NCBI GenBank assembly: GCA_046233135.1
Contig: JBJXHN010000004.1
Location: 806,001 to 870,000, forward strand
Length of the DNA: 64,000 nucleotides
Direction: 5' to 3'
DNA from: JBJXHN01 sp046233135
GTDB lineage: Bacteria; Pseudomonadota; Alphaproteobacteria; Rhodospirillales; Rhodospirillaceae
Below are positions 15,976 to 23,907 of the stretch, piece by piece (position 1 is the stretch's first letter; each line of letters starts with the position of its first letter). Below the pieces are notes generated by a model. It had not been told where the DNA came from and did not search any database. It saw only the letters and a program-made list of their open reading frames with translations. Made by a program: the position numbers and the translations under genes.

Positions 15976-17229
15976 ATGGAGCCACCTCGGATGATTACGC
16001 TTGATCCGTATGTCACCGCCCTTCTGATCGGGGCGAACGCCGTGGCGCTGGCCACCGCTGTTCTTTTTTCGGCCCGCCAGTATCCCCAGCCGATCTCCAC
16101 GGCGTTTCTTATGTTCGGCGGCGGCAAGCTGGTGGTGGGCGGGGGGTTCGTGCTGGTCGCCTTTCGTCAGGTCCTGCCGCCCGATCTGTCCGTGGTCGGG
16201 GCGAATGTCCTGATCGTCGGAGGAATGTGCATCAACCTGATGGCCGTGCGGGCCTTGCAAGGGAAAGCGCAGCCTTATCGCCTGGTTGCGGCGGTCATGG
16301 CGACGCTGCTGCTGGGGACAGGTTATTTCGTCTATGTCGACCCCAACCTGCGCGGCGTGCAGGGGGTCAACGGCGGGCTTGGCCTGATCGTCTGCGGCCG
16401 TCTGGTCCTGGAAGTGCTGGTCTGGTATCGCGGCCCGGGCCGGTCCCACCTGCTGGGCGGGGCCATGGCCGTGCTGATCATGATCATGCTGGGCCTGCGC
16501 ACCGCCAATGCCCTGACCGGTGCTCCCCATGCCCTGGACTCTCTGGATCGCGCCTGGGAAGAGCAGATCTTTTTCGTCCTGACCTATGTGGTGGCGACCG
16601 TTGCCTCGCTGAACTTCATCATGATGGGCAACGATCTGTTCAACGATGAACTGCGGCGGCTGGCCGCCTCCGATCCCCTGACCGGCCTGGACAACCGCCG
16701 CCGGCTGGAAGAGCGGGGGGCTGGGGAAGTGCGCCGCGCCCATCGTTTCCAGCGGCCCCTGGCGGTCCTGGTCATCGATCTGGACCACTTCAAGCGGGTT
16801 AATGACGGCTGGGGGCATGCGGTGGGAGATCTGGTCCTGAAAGCCACGGCGGAATGCTGTCGCGAGCAACTGCGCGATGTGGACGTGGTGGCCCGGCTGG
16901 GGGGAGAGGAATTCGTGGCCCTGTTGCCCGAAACCTCGATGAGGACCGCCCGGGACATTGCCGAGCGCCTGAGGCTCGCCATCGCCGACATATCCATGGA
17001 GGTCCGGCCGCCCTTGAGCGTTACGGCCAGCCTGGGGGTGGCACTGCTGGCCGACGGCGAGACGTTCGATGCCGTGGTGGCGCGCGCCGATCAGGCACTC
17101 TATGCCGCCAAGAACGGCGGGCGGAACCGGGTCTGCCTGGCGACGGCGATCGCGGGTGGAGCAGGGTGCCCGGATACGGATAGCGAAACCGGCAGGGCGG
17201 CCGAAACCCGCTCCTTGCCGGCGGCGTAG
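15976..17229 (+). CDS. membrane-anchored diguanylate cyclase (GGDEF)
   Basis: A 417-residue inner-membrane enzyme that makes cyclic di-GMP from two GTP. Residues ~10–215 form about six transmembrane helices with no recognisable ligand domain. The GGDEF domain covers ~230–390: DPLTGLDNRRRL, VIDLDHFKRVNDGWGH and the active-site signature GGEEF (309–313). An inhibitory I-site RDVD (300–303) stands five residues before GGEEF, so product feedback is expected. The ATG at 15976 is the longest frame; ATG 15991 has GGAG nine bases before it and is equally plausible. No EAL domain. A free-standing gene downstream of the repeat. Confidence 0.92.
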   Translation: MEPPRMITLDPYVTALLIGANAVALATAVLFSARQYPQPISTAFLMFGGGKLVVGGGFVLVAFRQVLPPDLSVVGANVLIVGGMCINLMAVRALQGKAQPYRLVAAVMATLLLGTGYFVYVDPNLRGVQGVNGGLGLIVCGRLVLEVLVWYRGPGRSHLLGGAMAVLIMIMLGLRTANALTGAPHALDSLDRAWEEQIFFVLTYVVATVASLNFIMMGNDLFNDELRRLAASDPLTGLDNRRRLEERGAGEVRRAHRFQRPLAVLVIDLDHFKRVNDGWGHAVGDLVLKATAECCREQLRDVDVVARLGGEEFVALLPETSMRTARDIAERLRLAIADISMEVRPPLSVTASLGVALLADGETFDAVVARADQALYAAKNGGRNRVCLATAIAGGAGCPDTDSETGRAAETRSLPAA

Positions 17230-17315
17230 ACAGCAGTTCTCCATCCCCCATCCCTCTGTCGCCTTTTTTGGGGTAGTCTGACCGGGTCACGCGCCAGAAT
17301 TGGATACCCGAACTG

Positions 17316-18776
17316 ATGCCTTTTGCTTGGGATACCGCCATGGCGGCGGGAAATATCGCCGCCGCCGAAGAGACCATCTCTGCGGCTCTCGCCGTTGACC
17401 CATCGGATATCGAGGCCTTGTTCGCTCGGGCGCAGCTGCTGCTTCGCAGGAACCGTGCCGATCAGGCGATGCCCTTGATGGTCAGGCTGATGACCACCAG
17501 CGACGTCCTGCATGGGCGGGCGTTGGCCTGGCGCGAACTGGGCATGGCTTCGCTGCTCACTGACCGGGTGGATCCTGCCCTGGACGCTTTCCGCACGGCC
17601 GTGTCCCTGTCGCCGGACAACGTGGATCATCAGCGTCTGCTGGGACTGACATTGCTGGCCTCCGGTCGGAAGGGCGAGGCAACCGATGTCCTGCGCGAGG
17701 TGGTGAACCGCACACCCGGCAGTGGCCTGGCCTGGCTCGGCCTGGCCCAGACCGGGTCCATGGACGCCGCCGAGATGGTCGCGCTGGAGGCGATCTATCA
17801 ACGCGTTCCGGCCGACGAGAATGGTACGACCCTGGCCTTCGCCCGCGCCATCGCGCTGGCCAACGGCGATGATCCGGCAGTCCATTTCGCCGCCATGGCG
17901 GAAGCCAACCGGCGGAAGCAGGCGCGACAACCCTGGACCTGGGATATCGAGCGCCCCTATTGCGACGCCCCCATCGAGGACTGGGAGCGGACGCTGGCCT
18001 CCTATGCCCCACCCTTCGCCCGGCCTGGCCCGGTGCGGCCCCTGCCGGTGCTGGTGGTGGGCATGCCGCGCAGCGGGTCCACCCTGCTGGAACGCATGCT
18101 GGCGGCCCATCCCGCGATAACCCCGGGCGGCGAAAGCGCGGCCTTTTTGCGCACCCTGGAAGAGGTGGGCCGGGGACCCTGGTCAAAGCGGACCTGCCGC
18201 CGCACGGGAGAGCTGTACTGGAAGCACATCCTTGCCGGCCGGTCGGACCTGCCGCCGGGCGGGCCGGAGGATCTGGTGATGGTGGACAAGAACCTGGCCA
18301 ACTTCCGTTTCCTCGGCCTGGTGCGTCTGGCCTTGCCGGAAGCCCGGGTGATTCACATCACCCGCGATTCCCGCGACATCGCACTGAGCTGTTACGAGCA
18401 GTTCTTCGCCCCGGGGCGGGTGGTCTGGTCCTATAGCCTGGAGACCATCGGCCACTACATGGCGCTTTACGACCGGCAGATGGCGCGCTGGCGGGCGCGT
18501 CTGGGGGGCGGGGCCTGGCTGGATCTGGCCTACGAGGATCTGGTGGCCGATCCCGAAAGCGCCATGCGCCGGGTGATCGACTGGATTGGCCTGCCCTGGG
18601 ATCCTGCCGTGCTCTCGCATCAGACGGCCAATGTCCGGGCGACGGTGACCGCGTCCTTGGGGCAGGCCACGGAGGCGGTGCATACCCGTTCCAAGGGGCG
18701 GGGTGCGCGCTACGAGGCCTATTTGGCGCCGGTCTTCGCCGCCCGGGATAGCTTGGCCGCGGACCTGGATCCCTGA
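17316..18776 (+). CDS. TPR-repeat sulfotransferase family protein
   Basis: A 486-residue two-part protein. Residues ~1–200 are helical tetratricopeptide-like repeats (AAAEETISAALAVDPSDIEALFARAQLLL and further units). Residues ~240–480 are a sulfotransferase domain with the PAPS 5'-phosphosulfate loop PRSGST (251–256), a 3'-phosphate motif region HITRDSRDIALSCYEQ, and YEDLVADPE near the end. Such fusions are frequent in alphaproteobacteria and probably transfer sulfate to a polysaccharide, lipid or protein acceptor; the acceptor is unknown here. There is no glycosyltransferase or capsule gene nearby. It converges with the following gene, with 10 bases between the stops. Confidence 0.88.
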   Translation: MPFAWDTAMAAGNIAAAEETISAALAVDPSDIEALFARAQLLLRRNRADQAMPLMVRLMTTSDVLHGRALAWRELGMASLLTDRVDPALDAFRTAVSLSPDNVDHQRLLGLTLLASGRKGEATDVLREVVNRTPGSGLAWLGLAQTGSMDAAEMVALEAIYQRVPADENGTTLAFARAIALANGDDPAVHFAAMAEANRRKQARQPWTWDIERPYCDAPIEDWERTLASYAPPFARPGPVRPLPVLVVGMPRSGSTLLERMLAAHPAITPGGESAAFLRTLEEVGRGPWSKRTCRRTGELYWKHILAGRSDLPPGGPEDLVMVDKNLANFRFLGLVRLALPEARVIHITRDSRDIALSCYEQFFAPGRVVWSYSLETIGHYMALYDRQMARWRARLGGGAWLDLAYEDLVADPESAMRRVIDWIGLPWDPAVLSHQTANVRATVTASLGQATEAVHTRSKGRGARYEAYLAPVFAARDSLAADLDP

Positions 18777-18786
18777 GGTCCCGAGT

Positions 18787-19203
18787 CTAATCCGCCGGTA
18801 CGGCTCCGGGACCATAGGTCGCCCGGGTATCTTCGATCAGCGCTGCGCAGGCGGCCGCATCGGGGCCGCCGCCTTGTGCGCCGCGTAGGATGAAGCCGTG
18901 GATGGCATTGCGGATCAGTCCCGAATCCCCGGCATAGGGCGCAGGAAACAGCAGCGCCAGCCCGTCCCCCATCGTCGGTTCGTCCAGGGTGCGATAGGCC
19001 TCCAGTTCCCGCATCCCCCGGGCTGCGCAGTATTGCAGGTCGCGCAGGCGCATGCCCGCGCGTGTGGCCTCGGCCGTCTGTCCAACGGGGTCGGCCAGCC
19101 GGCGCTGCAGCACCTCGGGCACGGTATCGTCCAGCGCCGGCGCGGCGGCCGGTCCCAGAAGCAAGGTGGCTGCGAAACAGGCGGCGGCGGAACTTCGAAC
19201 CAT
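18787..19203 (-). CDS. small secreted protein of unknown function
   Basis: A 138-residue protein with a plausible signal peptide (MVRSSAAACFAATLLLGPAAAPALDD, cut near APA). The mature part is helical and has two cysteines (QYCAARGM and AAACAALI), which may form one disulfide in the periplasm. I do not recognise a family. ATG 19203 is chosen because it creates the signal peptide; the frame remains open far upstream, through the PadR promoter region, but that extension has no protein-like character. It is divergent from padR and converges with the sulfotransferase gene. Confidence 0.65.
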   Translation of the reverse strand: MVRSSAAACFAATLLLGPAAAPALDDTVPEVLQRRLADPVGQTAEATRAGMRLRDLQYCAARGMRELEAYRTLDEPTMGDGLALLFPAPYAGDSGLIRNAIHGFILRGAQGGGPDAAACAALIEDTRATYGPGAVPAD

Positions 19204-19320
19204 CACAGGGGCCTCGGCAGTTGAAAACAACCGCTTCTTCCTTGGGGCGACGGCAGGCCGTCGTCCAGGGGGAGGCGCGTCCGTTCGGAAAAAAGAGTCG
19301 GATTCCCCTTGAACAGATCG

Positions 19321-19340
19321 ACTCAAGATATATCTTGAGT
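19321..19340. promoter_or_regulatory. 20-bp perfect palindrome, candidate PadR operator
   Basis: ACTCAAGATATATCTTGAGT is self-complementary over all 20 bases and lies 32 bases before the padR start codon. PadR regulators typically bind AT-centred palindromes in their own promoters. It also lies about 118 bases before the divergent secreted-protein gene. Confidence 0.75.
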
Positions 19341-19371
19341 GTGTCGATAACAAACGTAGGACGATACGACA

Positions 19372-20010
19372 ATGAGACAGGCACACATCCAAGATTCCCA
19401 CATGCCCCGTCGCGGGCGCGCGCACCGCCACCATGGCGCCGGCAGGGGCATGGGACCCGACGGCGAGGGCCGGGGCTTCGGCTTCGGGGGTGGCCATGGT
19501 TTCGGCGGCGGTCACGGCCATGGGGAGGGGCACGGGCGGGGGCGCCGGCGGCGTCTGTTCGACTCCGCTGACCTGCAACTGGTGCTGTTGAAGCTGCTCG
19601 CGGATCAGCCGCGCCATGGCTACGAACTGATTCGCGTGATCGAAGAGATGACCGGTGGCGGCTATGCGCCCAGCCCGGGCGTGGTCTACCCGACTCTGAC
19701 CCTGCTGCTGGAAACCGATCGGATCGCCGAAGCCGAGTCCGAAGGTGCCCGCAAGGCCTATGCGGTGACCGAAGAGGGGCAGGCCCAGCTGGCTGAAAAG
19801 GCGGCAGAGGTCGACGGGCTGTTCCAGCGGCTGGCCAACTGCGCCGCCCGCAGTGGCCAGGTGAGCAGTGCGCCGGTGCGCCGGGCGATGGATAACCTCA
19901 AGACCGCCCTGCGCCACCGCCTTGAACGGGACGGCGTGACCGAGGAAACCCAGTTCGCCGTGGCCGCCATTCTTGACGAGGCCGCCCAGCGGATCGAACG
20001 GCTGTCCTGA
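19372..20010 (+). CDS. PadR family regulator with His/Gly/Arg-rich N-terminus
   Basis: A 212-residue regulator. Residues ~62–145 are the PadR winged helix (LLKLLADQPRHGYELIRVIEEMTGGGYAPSPGVVYPTLTLLLE), followed by a helical dimerisation region. The first 60 residues are low-complexity, with nine histidines among glycines and arginines. The same layout occurs in E. coli YqjI, a nickel-responsive PadR repressor of a ferric-siderophore reductase gene, so metal sensing through the tail is a reasonable inference. A perfect palindrome lies in the promoter. The DUF2218 gene follows after 28 bases; DUF2218 proteins are commonly neighbours of siderophore-interacting reductases, which supports an iron or nickel link. 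No such reductase is in the window. Confidence 0.88.
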   Translation: MRQAHIQDSHMPRRGRAHRHHGAGRGMGPDGEGRGFGFGGGHGFGGGHGHGEGHGRGRRRRLFDSADLQLVLLKLLADQPRHGYELIRVIEEMTGGGYAPSPGVVYPTLTLLLETDRIAEAESEGARKAYAVTEEGQAQLAEKAAEVDGLFQRLANCAARSGQVSSAPVRRAMDNLKTALRHRLERDGVTEETQFAVAAILDEAAQRIERLS

Positions 20011-20038
20011 GCGGCTTGCTGAAACGAAGGATATAATA

Positions 20039-20368
20039 ATGTCAGTGATACCTTATCACGCAACGGTCAGCGTGCCGACCGGCAAGGCCAGCCGCTATCT
20101 TCAGCAGTTCTGCAAGCACTTCAGTCACAAGCTGGCCGTGACCTTCGATTCCGATCACGGCTCCGTGACCTTTCCCAGGGACGCGCGCGGGGCCGACTGG
20201 CCGGCCGATGCGGTCCTGACGCTGGACGCCCGGGCCGATGCCCTGGAATTCCGTCTGGATGCCAGTGCCGAAGGTCAGCGGGAGGCTCTGAAGGGGGTGG
20301 TCGTCAGCCACCTGGAGCGGTTCGCTTTCCGGGAAGCCCCCTTGCAATTCCATTGGCAGGACCGATAA
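20039..20368 (+). CDS. DUF2218 domain protein
   Basis: A 109-residue cytosolic protein consisting of one DUF2218 domain (ATVSVPTGKASRYLQQFCKHFSHKLAVTFD, then a HLERFAFRE end). ATG 20039 has AAGGA seven bases upstream. Proteins of this family are found beside, or fused to, siderophore-interacting FAD reductases in other bacteria, suggesting a role in iron handling; the biochemical role is unknown. It lies directly after padR and is probably under the same palindrome. Confidence 0.85.
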   Translation: MSVIPYHATVSVPTGKASRYLQQFCKHFSHKLAVTFDSDHGSVTFPRDARGADWPADAVLTLDARADALEFRLDASAEGQREALKGVVVSHLERFAFREAPLQFHWQDR

Positions 20369-20433
20369 CCCTTGGGCAGGCCCCGGGACCGTGCCGGGGC
20401 AAGGACATCGGCAGCCGGGGAAGGACACAGGCC

Positions 20434-21090
20434 ATGGCGGGACAAGCGGTTGGCGGGGATCAGGCTCTGGCCGCCTATGTGCGGGAGATCAACGGCCCGG
20501 GCAGCGCTGCGGCGGAGCATCTGCGGCAGCGCACGGCTACCCACCCCAACGCCAGCTACCAGTCCCTGCCCGAGGAAGGGGCTCTGCTGCGGCTGCTGGT
20601 GGCCCTCGTGGGGGCGCGGCGCTGCCTGGATGTGGGAACTTTTACCGGACTCTCCGCCCTGACCCTGGCCGATGCCATGGGGCTGGAGGGGCGGGTGGTG
20701 ACTCTGGAAGCCGATTCGGAGACGGCCGCCTTTGCCCGCGCCGGCTGGGCCGACGTGGGGGTGGCCGACAGGATCGAGCTGCGGGAAGGGCCGGCCGTGG
20801 ACAGCCTGGCCGGCCTGGCGGCCGAAGGGCAGGTTTTCGACTTGGCCTTTGTCGATGCCGACAAGCGGCGCTACGGCGCCTATGTGGAGGCCTGCCTGGG
20901 GTTAGTGCGGCCGGGCGGGGTGATTGCCGTGGACAATGCGCTGTGGGGGGGCCGGGTGACCGATCCGGCCGACCGCTCGCCCCAGACCCGGGCTATCGAC
21001 GCATTGAACCGGGCTATGCGGGACGACCCCCGGGTGGACCACGTGCTGCTGCCCCTCGCCGATGGGGTGCTGGTGCTGCGCAAACGTTGA
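20434..21090 (+). CDS. class I SAM-dependent O-methyltransferase (Methyltransf_3)
   Basis: A 218-residue cytosolic methyltransferase of the caffeoyl-CoA/catechol O-methyltransferase-like family. The SAM fold is clear: LDVGTFTGLSALTLADAM, VVTLEAD, DLAFVDADKRRYGAYVEACLGLVRPGGVIAVDNALWGGRV, where the DAD and DN residues usually bind the divalent metal. ATG 20434 is chosen for GGGAAGGA upstream and because the first 27 codons of the longer frame look noncoding. It may be co-transcribed with padR and DUF2218 (65-bp gap). Acceptor unknown; small bacterial members methylate catechols, but others act on unidentified hydroxyl groups. Confidence 0.88.
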   Translation: MAGQAVGGDQALAAYVREINGPGSAAAEHLRQRTATHPNASYQSLPEEGALLRLLVALVGARRCLDVGTFTGLSALTLADAMGLEGRVVTLEADSETAAFARAGWADVGVADRIELREGPAVDSLAGLAAEGQVFDLAFVDADKRRYGAYVEACLGLVRPGGVIAVDNALWGGRVTDPADRSPQTRAIDALNRAMRDDPRVDHVLLPLADGVLVLRKR

Positions 21091-21235
21091 AGCGGGGCGG
21101 GAGGTCTGATCGGCAGGCTTCCCCCGGGACCGGGCCGGTCCATCGCCAGCCCCCGAAGTCAAGGTTGCCGACCCCAGGAAATGGGGAGAGGGGACAGGTC
21201 CGTCCAGTCTTGCGATTCCGCCTGTGAGTTGAACA

Positions 21236-21275
21236 GGGGATCCGCTGCGGTGGCTCCGGATCCCCGGAATTTTGA
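21236..21275 (+). terminator. hairpin after O-methyltransferase
   Basis: GGGGATCCG (21236–21244) pairs perfectly with CGGATCCCC (21257–21265), followed by GGAATTTTG. A strong stem with a modest T-tract, about 145 bases after the methyltransferase stop. Confidence 0.6.
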
Positions 21276-21601
21276 AAAACCCGTTGACCGGGTAATATCT
21301 GATCCTTTTACATAGGCTTTTTAAGTCATTGTTTTTAGAGAAAAAAACGGGGGGCTTTTACCCGCGGCCCGTGTTTTTCCGTTGTTCTACTTTGGATTTA
21401 CAAGCGAAGGGCTTTTTTCCGCTTTTTTTCGCAGCACGAATCGATATGCTGTGCGCGATTGGGCCATCCGCAAAATAAGAATACCTCGGGGGGGACGGTT
21501 GCCCTGTCTGCCTCCCGAAAAACGCCAGTGTGGAGACCCAGGCCCGAATAGGCCCTGTCTGTCGGAGTGGGGATTTAGACCTTCAAGGGAGGTACAGTTA
21601 A
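21276..21601 (+). promoter_or_regulatory. AT-rich regulatory region upstream of the DUF4212/symporter operon
   Basis: About 325 bases unlike the surrounding coding DNA, with several A- and T-tracts. A candidate promoter is TTGACC (21284–21289) and TTACAT (21308–21313) with 18-bp spacing. It would give a leader of more than 280 bases. Within the leader are several short stems, but I could not recognise a known riboswitch. The region ends in GGGAGGT, the Shine-Dalgarno of the next gene. I found no convincing gene here. Confidence 0.5.
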
Positions 21602-21865
21602 ATGAGTGATCCCACCAAGTCGGGGGAAGCGTATTGGAGCGCTACCCTCAAGCTTATCATGACCTGTTTGGTCGTTTGGTTCATTGTCAGCTACGGCTTC
21701 GGCATCTTGCTGGCTGATGCCCTCAACTCGATCCGGATCGCCGGCTTCCAGCTCGGCTTCTGGTTCGCTCAGCAGGGCTCAATCTACGTCTTCGTGGTTC
21801 TGGTTTTCTATTACGCCTGGCGTATGAACCAGATCGACCGCGACTTCGACGTCCACGAGATGTAA
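21602..21865 (+). CDS. DUF4212 sodium/substrate symporter small subunit
   Basis: An 87-residue inner-membrane protein with two transmembrane helices (MTCLVVWFIVSYGFGILLADAL and GFWFAQQGSIYVFVVLVFYYAW). The ending RMNQIDRDFDVHE and the position 16 bases before a sodium:solute symporter are typical of DUF4212, a small companion of SSS transporters. GGGAGGT precedes the ATG. It may assist symporter assembly or gating; the family is poorly characterised. Confidence 0.92.
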   Translation: MSDPTKSGEAYWSATLKLIMTCLVVWFIVSYGFGILLADALNSIRIAGFQLGFWFAQQGSIYVFVVLVFYYAWRMNQIDRDFDVHEM

Positions 21866-21881
21866 GCGGGAGCTGAGTAAA

Positions 21882-23648
21882 ATGGATCTTCAAACCCTTA
21901 CATATCTGGTCGTGGGCGCGACCTTCGTCCTTTATATCGGTATCGCTATTTGGGCCAAGGCTGCCAGCACCGGTGAATTCTACGTGGCCGGCGGTGGCGT
22001 GCACCCGATCGCCAACGGCATGGCCACGGCCGCCGACTGGATGAGCGCCGCGTCGTTCATCTCCATGGCCGGCCTGATCGCTTTCCTCGGCTACGGTGGG
22101 TCCGTGTATCTGATGGGCTGGACCGGCGGCTACGTGCTGCTGGCCATGCTGCTGGCCCCTTACCTGCGCAAGTACGGCAAGTTCACGGTGCCCGAGTTCA
22201 TCGGTGACCGGTACTATTCCAAGACCGCGCGTATCGTGGCCGTGCTCTGCCTGATCTTCATTTCCTTCACCTATGTTGCGGGTCAGATGCGCGGTGTCGG
22301 CATCGTGTTCTCCCGCTTCCTGGAAGTGGACATCCTGACCGGCATGATCGTCGGCATGGGCATCGTGTTCGTCTACGCCGTGCTCGGCGGCATGAAGGGC
22401 ATCACCTACACCCAGGTGGCCCAGTACTGCGTGCTGATCCTGGCCTACACCGTCCCGGCCTTCTTCATTGCCTTCCAGCTGACCGGCAACCCGCTGCCGC
22501 AGCTGGCCTTCGGTTCCACCCTGTCCAACGGCGAAGGCTACATGCTCGATGCCCTGAACAAGGTCGTGACCGATCTGGGCTTTGCGGAATACACCGCCGG
22601 CGGCAAGAGCATGATCGACATCTTCGCCATCACCGTGGCGCTGATGGTCGGCACCGCCGGTCTGCCGCACGTGATCGTGCGCTTCTTCACCGTGCCGAAC
22701 GTGAAGGACGCCCGTTCTTCCGCCGGCTGGGCGCTGATCTTCATTGCCCTGCTCTACACCGTCGCTCCGGCCGTGGGCGCCATGGCCCGCTACAACCTGA
22801 CGGCCACCGTGCAGATCGGTGAAGTGGGGTCCCCGGACGGCAACCTGGCTATCGAAGACGTGCCCGAGTGGATGACCCGCTGGCGCGTGACCGGCCTGGT
22901 CGACTGGGAAGACAAGAACGGCGACGGCCGCATCCAGTACTACAACGACAAGAATGCCGCCTTTGCCGAAAAGGCTGCCGCCTGGGGCTGGCAGGGTAAC
23001 GAACTGCAGGTCGACCGTGACATCATGGTGCTGGCCAACCCGGAAATCGCCAAGCTGCCCTCGTGGGTGATTGCTCTGGTGGCTGCCGGTGGGGTCGCTG
23101 CCGCTTTGTCCACCGCTGCCGGCCTGCTGCTGGTGATTTCGTCCTCCATCTCGCACGACCTCATGAAGGGCGTGTGGATGCCGAGCATCTCGGAAAAGCA
23201 GGAACTGATGGCCGGTCGTGTGGCCGCTGCCGTCGCCATCTTCATCGCCGGTTACCTGGGCTACAACCCGCCGGGCTTCGTGGCGCAGGTGGTTGCCTTC
23301 GCCTTCGGTCTGGCTGCCAGCTCGCTGTTCCCGGTGATCCTGATGGGGATCTTCTCCAAGAAGATCAATCGCGAGGGCGCCATTGCCGGCATGATCACCG
23401 GTCTGGTGTTCACCATGGGCTACATCATCTACTTCAAGGGTGTGTTCATCGCCCCCATGGCGGACAACGTTCCGGAAAACTGGCTGTTCGGTATCTCTCC
23501 GGAAGGCATTGGCTGCATCGGCATGATCCTGAACTTCGTGGTCGCCTTCGTGGTGTCCAAGGTCACCGGCGAACCGCCGCAGGAAGTGCAGGATATGGTG
23601 GAAAGCATCCGTTCCCCCCGTGGGGCCGGTTCCGCCCACGCGCACTAA
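21882..23648 (+). CDS. sodium:solute symporter family protein (VC_2705/ActP-like)
   Basis: A 588-residue inner-membrane sodium-coupled symporter with about 13 helices. Family features include the N-terminal EFYVAGGGVHPIANGMATAADWMSAASFI segment that carries sodium-site residues, TVPEFIGDRYYSK, and GLPHVIVRFFTVPNVKDAR, as in acetate symporters. A hydrophilic insert (residues ~305–380, rich in DWEDKNGDGRIQ and YNDKN) looks like a periplasmic or cytoplasmic loop; the D-x-N-x-D-x-R run is reminiscent of a calcium-binding loop. A carboxylate such as acetate is the likely substrate, but this is by family only. A strong terminator follows, so DUF4212 and this gene form a two-gene unit. Confidence 0.93.
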   Translation: MDLQTLTYLVVGATFVLYIGIAIWAKAASTGEFYVAGGGVHPIANGMATAADWMSAASFISMAGLIAFLGYGGSVYLMGWTGGYVLLAMLLAPYLRKYGKFTVPEFIGDRYYSKTARIVAVLCLIFISFTYVAGQMRGVGIVFSRFLEVDILTGMIVGMGIVFVYAVLGGMKGITYTQVAQYCVLILAYTVPAFFIAFQLTGNPLPQLAFGSTLSNGEGYMLDALNKVVTDLGFAEYTAGGKSMIDIFAITVALMVGTAGLPHVIVRFFTVPNVKDARSSAGWALIFIALLYTVAPAVGAMARYNLTATVQIGEVGSPDGNLAIEDVPEWMTRWRVTGLVDWEDKNGDGRIQYYNDKNAAFAEKAAAWGWQGNELQVDRDIMVLANPEIAKLPSWVIALVAAGGVAAALSTAAGLLLVISSSISHDLMKGVWMPSISEKQELMAGRVAAAVAIFIAGYLGYNPPGFVAQVVAFAFGLAASSLFPVILMGIFSKKINREGAIAGMITGLVFTMGYIIYFKGVFIAPMADNVPENWLFGISPEGIGCIGMILNFVVAFVVSKVTGEPPQEVQDMVESIRSPRGAGSAHAH

Positions 23649-23699
23649 TGCCGTGCCTGCTTGATGACCGGTCGGTTCATGTGACCTGACCATTTTACA

Positions 23700-23743
23700 G
23701 GGCGGACCACGCTGCCTTTCGGCGGGGTCCGCCCTTCCTTTTT
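23700..23743 (+). terminator. rho-independent terminator after symporter
   Basis: GGGCGGACC (23700–23708) and GGTCCGCCC (23726–23734) form a perfect 9-bp stem, followed by TTCCTTTTT. One of the strongest terminators in the window. Confidence 0.88.
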
Positions 23744-23907
23744 GCCCAGGTTGCCAAAGAGGTCCGGGCAGGCTAATCCCACCGCGATTGTTATGGGTTT
23801 GTCCCGACCTTTTGCGCCACGAAGGGTCGGTTGGGGATTTGCGCCTGAAGGTCTTGTTATCCGTTCTGTTTGTTTAAGCCCGTTTTCGCCGAGCAAGGGA
23901 CCCGGCC

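Noticed and set aside
21382..21609. A 75-codon plus-strand frame in the AT-rich leader
   Set aside because: No ribosome-binding site or protein-like features, and it overlaps the DUF4212 start.
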